This document shows positions 58,770 through 64,000 of a stretch of 64,000 nucleotides of DNA, piece after piece (within the stretch, counting starts at the first letter, position 1; every line of letters begins with the position of its first letter). Where the stretch lies: NCBI GenBank assembly GCA_937919625.1, contig CALFRK010000061.1, positions 28,028 to 92,027 on the forward strand. The letters run 5' to 3'. The DNA is from an uncultured Ilumatobacter sp. (GTDB lineage Bacteria > Actinomycetota > Acidimicrobiia > Acidimicrobiales > Ilumatobacteraceae). The position numbers and the translations under genes were made by a program. The notes beneath the pieces are model-generated. The model ran no database searches, was not told the DNA's origin, and was given only the letters and a program-made list of their open reading frames with translations.

Positions 58770-59887
58770 TCGGCATACGCGACCATCTGGCGCGTTGGAA
58801 TGCGCTCATCGACGCCAGCGGCGACCTGCGGGCGATGTCGGTACTACGGATACTGCTCGGTCCGATCGTGATGCTGCACCTGGAGGAGACGTTCCGCAAT
58901 GCCGCCAACGGCATCATCTACTCCGATCGCTTTTACCTCCCTTATGCCGAGTGGTACCCCGAGGCCAGTCGGGCGCTCTATCAGCCGATGCTGTGGATCG
59001 CGGGAATTGCCGCGATCGCTATGTCGATCGGGGTGCTGACGCGGTTTGCCACGGTGTACACGGCGCTGTTCGTCGGCTACAACATTTTCCTCTCGAAGAC
59101 CCACTTTGCACACAATCGAGCGTTCCTGCTGATCCTGCTCATCACAGTGGCAGTCATTCCCACCGGCCGGTACTACTCGTTCGATGCGTGGTTCGCACGC
59201 CGCTTCCGGGCCGAACGGCCACCTCCCAAATCGGACATGCCGCTGTGGCCGTTGTGGTTGGTGCGTTTCGAGGTGGCCGCTGTGTACTGCGCATCTGCGA
59301 CCTCGAAGTTGATCGACCAAGATTGGTGGAGCGGACGCGTACTCATGCGCCGCGCGATCGACAACCGAAAGCTGGCGCTCGACGACGGGGCGCCAGCTTG
59401 GCTGATGAACATCTTGGCCGACGAAACGTTTCAATGGGTGTTCTCTAAAACAGCTGTGTTGACCGAGTTCGTGATCGCCCTCGGGTTCGTTCACCGCCGA
59501 ACCCGGCTGTTCGCGATCTGGGTGGCTATCCCCTTCCACATGGCGATCCAGATCGGTGCCCGCGTTCAGGTCTTCTCGTGGGCCGCTCTGGCGGCACTGA
59601 TCATCTGGGTAACGCCACGCTCGCGGGACCGTCAGCTGATCGTACCGCAAGGCCATCCACTCGGTCGACTCGTCCCCCTGCTCGACTGGTTCGGTCGGTT
59701 CGAGGTCGTGCACGATGACGTGGAATCAGTTGTGTTGGTCGACCGAGCGATCGATGGCGGACTGTCGCCCACCCGCCGAGACACCGACGCCGTGTGGACC
59801 ACGCTCAGCCACCTGCCGGCCACTTTCTGGTTGGCGGCTCCGGCACTGGCGTTGACACGCCTGCGGGCGCTCCGGTCGCCCGACTGA
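58766..59887 (+). CDS. HTTM-domain membrane protein (VKGC-like)
   Basis: A 373-aa HTTM protein, the membrane fold shared with vitamin K-dependent gamma-carboxylase. At least seven hydrophobic segments occur between residues 25 and 290. LRILLGPIVMLHLEETF, GVLTRFATVYTALFVGYNIFLSKTHFAHNRAFLL and YCASATSKLIDQDWWSGRVL are typical. The soluble carboxylase-type C-terminal domain of eukaryotic VKGC is missing; only about 80 extra residues follow. The ATG overlaps the stop of the upstream gene. The biochemical role of bacterial HTTM proteins is mostly unknown. Confidence 0.85.
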   Translation: MIGIRDHLARWNALIDASGDLRAMSVLRILLGPIVMLHLEETFRNAANGIIYSDRFYLPYAEWYPEASRALYQPMLWIAGIAAIAMSIGVLTRFATVYTALFVGYNIFLSKTHFAHNRAFLLILLITVAVIPTGRYYSFDAWFARRFRAERPPPKSDMPLWPLWLVRFEVAAVYCASATSKLIDQDWWSGRVLMRRAIDNRKLALDDGAPAWLMNILADETFQWVFSKTAVLTEFVIALGFVHRRTRLFAIWVAIPFHMAIQIGARVQVFSWAALAALIIWVTPRSRDRQLIVPQGHPLGRLVPLLDWFGRFEVVHDDVESVVLVDRAIDGGLSPTRRDTDAVWTTLSHLPATFWLAAPALALTRLRALRSPD

Positions 59888-60042
59888 GGGGATCGCCCGC
59901 CCGTCCGGCGTCGGCTGCGCATTCTTCAGTGCCGACCTCGCCTCGAACGAAAGCCGATTCACGACGGGACCTCGAATCAGACCTCGGTGAAATCTGAGCA
60001 GTCGGTGGGAATGGCCAGGCGCGAACGCGGGGTTCACCTTGG

Positions 60043-60810
60043 GTGATCGCGGGCGAGTCAGTCTCCGTCATCAGCTACTTCGTGGCCTTTGGCGGCGGGC
60101 TGATCAGCTTCGCGTCTCCGTGCGTCTTGCCGGTGGTGCCGGGGTACCTGTCGTTGATCACCGGGCTCGATATTGGGGAGTTGGAGGAGTCGAAGCGTTC
60201 GAACTCGCTCGCCGTGATTCGCGACACGAGCCTGTTCATCCTCGGTTTCGGATCGATCTTTGTCCTGCTGGGTCTGTCGGCGACGACGGTTGGACAATTC
60301 GTGTTCGAACAGCAAATCCTGCTGAGCCGCGTGTCGGGTGGCCTGGTCTTGGCGATGGCGATGTTCATGCTCGGGTCGATCTACCTACAAGCTCCCTGGC
60401 TGTACCAGGAGTTTCGTTTCCAACCCAAGCTCGGCCGATACGGGCGGGCCGCTCCGGCCGTAGCCGGCGCCGCGTTTGGGTTCGGCTGGACACCATGCAT
60501 CGGGCCCGTGCTCACCTCCGTGCTCGCCATCGCAGCCACCTCAGGCCGGGCGACCACCGGGGCCTCGTTGCTAGGGGTGTACGCGCTCGGCTTGGGATTG
60601 CCATTCATGGCGACCGGCCTGCTGATGGGTCGTCTGACCGGCAGCCTTCGGTGGGTCAAATCGCACCTCCAGCAGATCCTGATCGGATCGTCGCTGCTGA
60701 TGGCCGGTTTCGGAATTCTCTTGCTCTTCAACCGTCTGATCTGGATCACCACCCAACTCCAAACCGTGATGCGGGCCGTCGGGCTCGAACGACTCGTAAA
60801 TCTCGGCTAA
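60043..60810 (+). CDS. ccdA: Cytochrome c biogenesis protein CcdA
   Basis: A 255-aa membrane protein with six predicted helices. The two redox cysteines are C27 (ASPCVLPVVPGYLSL) and C152 (GWTPCIGPVL), the signature of CcdA/DsbD core proteins. It passes electrons from cytoplasmic thioredoxin to an outer-facing thioredoxin-like protein, the next gene. GTG 60043 is the only start in reach. The downstream partner begins 15 bp after it, so the two form an operon. It could support heme attachment or disulfide reduction outside the membrane. Confidence 0.92.
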   Translation: MIAGESVSVISYFVAFGGGLISFASPCVLPVVPGYLSLITGLDIGELEESKRSNSLAVIRDTSLFILGFGSIFVLLGLSATTVGQFVFEQQILLSRVSGGLVLAMAMFMLGSIYLQAPWLYQEFRFQPKLGRYGRAAPAVAGAAFGFGWTPCIGPVLTSVLAIAATSGRATTGASLLGVYALGLGLPFMATGLLMGRLTGSLRWVKSHLQQILIGSSLLMAGFGILLLFNRLIWITTQLQTVMRAVGLERLVNLG

Positions 60811-60825
60811 CTCCAAGGAGACACC

Positions 60826-61554
60826 ATGTCCAACAAGAAGAAGCCGAAGAAGCCGAATCCCCTGCGGGGCAAGCAGCCGCAGGCAGCCGTCGCGCAACAG
60901 AAATCGGCGGCGCCAAGGCGGACGACACCGAAAGCAGCGACGCCGAAAGCGCCAGCGAGGGTGAACAAACACGCCGTCCGTCGCGCTGAGAAGGCGCGCA
61001 AAAAGAAGCGCGATCAGTTTCTGGTCGGCGCCGCCGTGGTCCTCGTCGTGGCAGGAATCCTTGCAGTGGCGATCCTGACGCGCAGTAACGACACAGGAGT
61101 CACCGATTCAGCCACGTGGGACCTGCCGGCACTCACAGGAGACATCGACGACGACGGAGTCGACGACCGGTATGGCTTGGTGAGTTATCGCGGAACCCCG
61201 CTCGTCGTGAACTTCTTTGCGTCGTGGTGCACTTCCTGCGAGGCAGAGCTGCCCCGCTTCGTCCAAGCGGACGACGCATTGGGTGACCAGCTCGAGATCG
61301 TGTTCGTGAACAGCAACGAGACCGGCAACTGGCGCCCGATGGCCGAACGCACCGGGATCATCGATCGAACACTGATCAAGGACATCAAGGGTGCGAACGG
61401 GAATGGGCTCTATCGGAGTCTGGGCGGTACGGGCGGCATGCCACTCACCGCGTTCTACGACGCCAACGGCAACCTGGTTCAGGTTGACCGTGGAGAGCTT
61501 TCAAGCCCGCTGCTCGCCTCGCGGCTCCAGCAACTGTTCGGCCTCACCGTGTAG
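60826..61554 (+). CDS. TlpA/ResA-like membrane-anchored thioredoxin
   Basis: A 242-aa protein. A 62-residue Lys/Arg/Pro-rich cytoplasmic tail is followed by one transmembrane helix (about 65-85) and a thioredoxin-fold domain with the active site WCTSC (C135, C138) in VVNFFASWCTSCEAELP. The cis-Pro is in GGMPLTAFYD. AAGGAG precedes the ATG at 60826. The long basic N-terminus is unusual for the family and could bind acidic lipids or nucleic acid. It receives electrons from CcdA next door. Confidence 0.9.
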   Translation: MSNKKKPKKPNPLRGKQPQAAVAQQKSAAPRRTTPKAATPKAPARVNKHAVRRAEKARKKKRDQFLVGAAVVLVVAGILAVAILTRSNDTGVTDSATWDLPALTGDIDDDGVDDRYGLVSYRGTPLVVNFFASWCTSCEAELPRFVQADDALGDQLEIVFVNSNETGNWRPMAERTGIIDRTLIKDIKGANGNGLYRSLGGTGGMPLTAFYDANGNLVQVDRGELSSPLLASRLQQLFGLTV

Positions 61555-61640
61555 TCCAATCGACCCTCGACCGGTCGACGCCGCAGGAGATGCCCGGACA
61601 TGGCCGACCCGCCCACACTGAGGCGGCGACCGACGGTGCG

Positions 61641-61937
61641 TCAGGCGGGTATTCCTTCGATCACCACCGCTGTCGAGTTCGCGAAGGCGTGACGCATCAC
61701 CTTGATCGGTGCGTACTCGTCGCTGTCGAGAAACGCGTTTGCTGCGATCGCGTCCGGAAACTGGATCAGCACGAGTCGAGTCGGGCTCCAAAGTTCGTCG
61801 TCGTGCACCCGTATGTCGCCACCGCTCACCACGTATTCTCCACCGAACTTCTCGGCGATCGGACGCGCCAAGCATTTGTACCGCGCGTACCCGTCGAGAT
61901 CATGAATCTTGGTATCGACGAGCAGGAAGGCGGCCAT
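61641..61937 (-). CDS. DUF1330 protein
   Basis: A 98-aa dimeric ferredoxin-like-fold protein of DUF1330: FLLVDTKIHDLDGYARYKCLARPIAEKFGGEYVVSGGDIRVHDDELWSPTRLVLIQFPDAIAANAFLDSDEY matches the family layout (YxxY..., GG, FPD...A..FxxSxEY). ATG 61937 fits; the frame is open to 62042. Function in the family is unknown. It lies 31 bp downstream of the TauE/SafE-type gene on the same strand and may be co-transcribed. Confidence 0.85.
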   Translation of the reverse strand: MAAFLLVDTKIHDLDGYARYKCLARPIAEKFGGEYVVSGGDIRVHDDELWSPTRLVLIQFPDAIAANAFLDSDEYAPIKVMRHAFANSTAVVIEGIPA

Positions 61938-61968
61938 CAGCGAAGCCTGCCAGCGGACGGATCGAGTG

Positions 61969-63135
61969 TCAAAGTTGTGACACCGAGCCACCGGTTGGTC
62001 GGGAGGGGGGTGGCCCCAGCAATCGATGTCGGTGCCGGCCAACCCAGATGAACGTTCCCGGAAGCACGACCAAGCCGACGGCGAGGTAAGCGATGAGAGC
62101 CGGTTCGGATCTCAGTTCTCTCACCAGCACGATCGTGGTGACGACCTCGACCGCTGCCAGCACCGCGACAAATCGAACCAACCACGATTCGTGTACGCGC
62201 TCCGCGACAAAGGATCCGAGCGGCGCCCCCCAAACCACCACGGGCACCGCTGCCAGCCACAGCCCCAGTAGATCGGCCTCACTGGCCTTGCCATCGAAGG
62301 CCTGTCCGGCAACCGAAACGACCCGATCACCAACCAGTTCAATGTCGAGTTGGCGATCGATGAGGGCGAACAGGACGAACCCCACTACAGAGACGACCGT
62401 CATCACCACGATCGCCGTCGGCAGTGCCACCTTCGGATTCACACCAATCAGCACGACGAGGAAGAGAAAGACGAGAACGTTGACCCCCGTCCCGGTCAGC
62501 GACGACAACAATCCGCCGGCGAATGCAACGAACACGAAACACGTTTCGACTCGGCGTGTCCACGGCACAGCGGCATGTACCGCAAATTCCGGATCCTGAT
62601 GCTGCCGGAGGTGGCGCACCATCAAAATCGATGTGGTGGCCAACACGATGCTGAAGGTTGCCTTGACCCAATGGGTTCCGATCGAAGATGGCCAGAATGG
62701 GAGGTCAGAGTTGCCAAATATGGCGATCGACATCATGAACCCGGCGACCGCTGCTATCGACCCGACGATCGCGGCTCGCACGTGAATCGCCCGTCGGTAC
62801 AACACGATCGCGACGACGGCCATCGACATGCCGACCGCCTGGATCGACAGGCCGAACGTTCGAGCGACAGGCCCGGACACATGGAGCCCCTTGGTGAAGA
62901 CGGGGAACGCGACGGCTCCACCGCCTTCCGGAGATGAACCGGCAAGGAAACTGCCGAACAACATCGTCAGTGCCGAGCGCCAGTTGTCAAGGACTCGTCC
63001 TCCGAACCCGAGCGACGTAATTGCGGCCAGCCAGATCAGCGTTGCGATCCCTGACAGTCCCCAGGCGATCCCCGCAGCCGGGCGCCGTGTCGCGACCGTA
63101 TCGCCGAGGTCGAGTTCCGTCTGGAGTTCTGGCAC
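61969..63135 (-). CDS. TauE/SafE-family membrane transporter
   Basis: A 388-aa membrane protein with about eight to ten helices in two halves, of the TauE/SafE sulfite/sulfonate exporter group. The first half has FGSFLAGSSPEGGGAVAFPVFTKGLHVSGPVARTFGLSIQAVGM, the second FAGGLLSSLTGTGVNVLVFLFLVVLIGVNPKVALPTAIVVMT, a typical half-repeat pair. ATG 63135 is the natural start. Export of sulfite, sulfonate or a small organic acid is likely; with sulfatases and sulfur genes in the window, sulfite is a fair guess. Confidence 0.85.
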   Translation of the reverse strand: MPELQTELDLGDTVATRRPAAGIAWGLSGIATLIWLAAITSLGFGGRVLDNWRSALTMLFGSFLAGSSPEGGGAVAFPVFTKGLHVSGPVARTFGLSIQAVGMSMAVVAIVLYRRAIHVRAAIVGSIAAVAGFMMSIAIFGNSDLPFWPSSIGTHWVKATFSIVLATTSILMVRHLRQHQDPEFAVHAAVPWTRRVETCFVFVAFAGGLLSSLTGTGVNVLVFLFLVVLIGVNPKVALPTAIVVMTVVSVVGFVLFALIDRQLDIELVGDRVVSVAGQAFDGKASEADLLGLWLAAVPVVVWGAPLGSFVAERVHESWLVRFVAVLAAVEVVTTIVLVRELRSEPALIAYLAVGLVVLPGTFIWVGRHRHRLLGPPPSRPTGGSVSQL

Positions 63136-63336
63136 TGGTCCCCTCGATCAGCTTGGCCATGGCGCGACGGGCCAGCGAAAGAAACCCCGGTCACCCCTCA
63201 AACCATTCCGCAAGATACGCAGCCCATCATCAGCCAGTGGTTCGTGGTCGTTGCGCCGCGAAAGCTAGCCCCTCGCCACACCGATGGCCTGACCTCAGAG
63301 GACGACGACGGGCCGAGCTCGACCGGACGTCTTGGA

Positions 63337-64000
63337 TCAGTCGCCGGCGCCTGCGTCGGTGTAGGCCTGATCGATGATCGGCAAGCACACCTCGAATGCG
63401 GCGATGACTGCCGGATCCTCGGGGTCGAGCCCAAGACTCTCGGCGTAGAGCCCCGTGCGGTCGCCGAATCCAGTTTCGTGATCGCCCTCGCCCAAGCCTC
63501 GGTGAATTCCGCTGCCGTCTTGCACGCTACCGGGGGCACCTAGGTCGAGGTCTGGGACGTCTTCGAATCCTTCGGTGCGGACGCAGTCGGAGAACTCGAG
63601 GAAGGAGTCCTGAACCTCGGGTGCTTCAGCAAGGGCCCCCTGGCCGCCCCCTCCGAACGCGACGTCGTCAACAACCTCTCGACACACGTCCATCGCATCT
63701 CGGAACGCCTCGTCGGTGGGGCCCAGATCCTCAAAGGCGCCCCGGCGATCGACGTTGCCGTCGGCGTCCAGCCCGATATCGGGAACGTCAATCCCTTCAG
63801 CGCGCAGGCACTCCGACAGCGCAAGGGCGGCTTCGTCGGCTGTCATCTCGCCGACCGCGGCCACGATCGCCGCCGACGCAGTGTCGCCGTCGTCGGTGCC
63901 GTCCGCCGTTTCGAGGCTCGGCAGTTGGTCGTCTTCAGCATCGGCGCTGCCACCGGAGCCGCATGCTGAGAGGGCGAGCGCTCCGCAGACCACGATCGCA
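63337..64000 (-). CDS. Secreted lipoprotein, 5' partial at the window end
   Basis: At least 218 aa, with the signal peptide entering from beyond the window edge. The lipobox ALSAC is at the start of the visible part, and a Gly/Asp/Ser linker follows. The rest has two copies of a motif (ALALSECLRAEGIDVPDIGLDADG and EFSDCVRTEGFEDVPDLDLGAPG), each with a Cys, an Arg and a Pro-Asp; the CxRxxGxxxPD type occurs in actinobacterial lipoproteins beside ABC or efflux adaptor genes. It is very acidic. Apparent GTG 63993 is probably not the true start. Confidence 0.75.
   Translation of the reverse strand, partial: AIVVCGALALSACGSGGSADAEDDQLPSLETADGTDDGDTASAAIVAAVGEMTADEAALALSECLRAEGIDVPDIGLDADGNVDRRGAFEDLGPTDEAFRDAMDVCREVVDDVAFGGGGQGALAEAPEVQDSFLEFSDCVRTEGFEDVPDLDLGAPGSVQDGSGIHRGLGEGDHETGFGDRTGLYAESLGLDPEDPAVIAAFEVCLPIIDQAYTDAGAGD

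Overview
The window is high-GC DNA, densely coding on both strands, and reads as one chromosomal segment of an actinobacterium. The F420-type luciferase-like oxidoreductase, two actinobacterial-type cytochromes P450, MMPL exporter, DUF427, DUF4242, HTTM and Rv1264-like cyclase proteins, the many GTG/TTG starts and the leaderless promoters all fit. I infer Acidimicrobiia (Ilumatobacter-like, probably marine), because of the sulfatases, the fatty-acid degradation genes and the sucrose phosphorylase. I see no rRNA, tRNA, CRISPR array, prophage or complete insertion sequence.

Layout. 1-3.6 kb: a cupredoxin lipoprotein cut by the window edge, a membrane-anchored serine hydrolase, a 2-oxoglutarate dioxygenase and an unknown 172-aa protein behind a leaderless promoter. 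3.7-7.5 kb: a beta-oxidation block (SDR, thiolase, MarR regulator; divergent acyl-CoA dehydrogenase) around a perfect MarR-type operator. 7.5-13 kb: histidine phosphatase, nitroreductase-SRPBCC fusion, class III cyclase, and a YjjI/YjjW glycyl-radical enzyme with its activase. 13-18 kb: an SDR divergent from a large MalT-type LuxR regulator, a DUF427 protein, a gene fragment and a DUF4242 protein. 18-25.7 kb: P450 and acyl-CoA dehydrogenase (divergent), a Crp/Fnr regulator with two related membrane proteins, and a FadJ-like bifunctional enzyme. 25.8-28.3 kb: SDR and sucrose phosphorylase. 28.5-37.8 kb: a sulfatase/dehalogenase cluster (sulfatase-DJ-1 fusion, SRPBCC, haloalkane dehalogenase, MBL hydrolase, arylsulfatase) with a divergent TetR gene and a facing MFS transporter. 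38.2-40.5 kb: a translationally coupled DUF1348-TetR-PNPOx operon divergent from a nitroreductase, with a palindromic operator between them. 40.5-50.6 kb: ferric-reductase-like flavocytochrome, carotenoid-desaturase-like oxidoreductase, MFS, O-acetylhomoserine sulfhydrylase with a coupled hydrolase, 3-hydroxyacyl-CoA dehydrogenase, small membrane protein and MetE-type methyltransferase. 50.7-57.5 kb: ArsR-MMPL operon, P450, enoyl-CoA hydratase, SDR and LLM oxidoreductase. 57.5-64 kb: a probable thiol/metal-responsive region (three CsoR/CstR-like G-tract operators, a 51-aa Cys-rich protein, DUF2892, HTTM), CcdA and a TlpA-like thioredoxin, DUF1330, TauE/SafE and a lipoprotein cut by the window end.

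The main theme is acyl-CoA and xenobiotic-type catabolism: two acyl-CoA dehydrogenases, thiolase, two 3-hydroxyacyl-CoA dehydrogenase proteins, enoyl-CoA hydratase, several SDRs, two P450s, sulfatases and a dehalogenase, each small block with its own regulator. Methionine synthesis (sulfhydrylase, methyltransferase) and sulfur/thiol handling form a second theme. Superimposed on this are short palindromic repeats at gene ends and in-frame short tandem repeats that extend protein C-termini; these are the most distinctive non-genic structure here.
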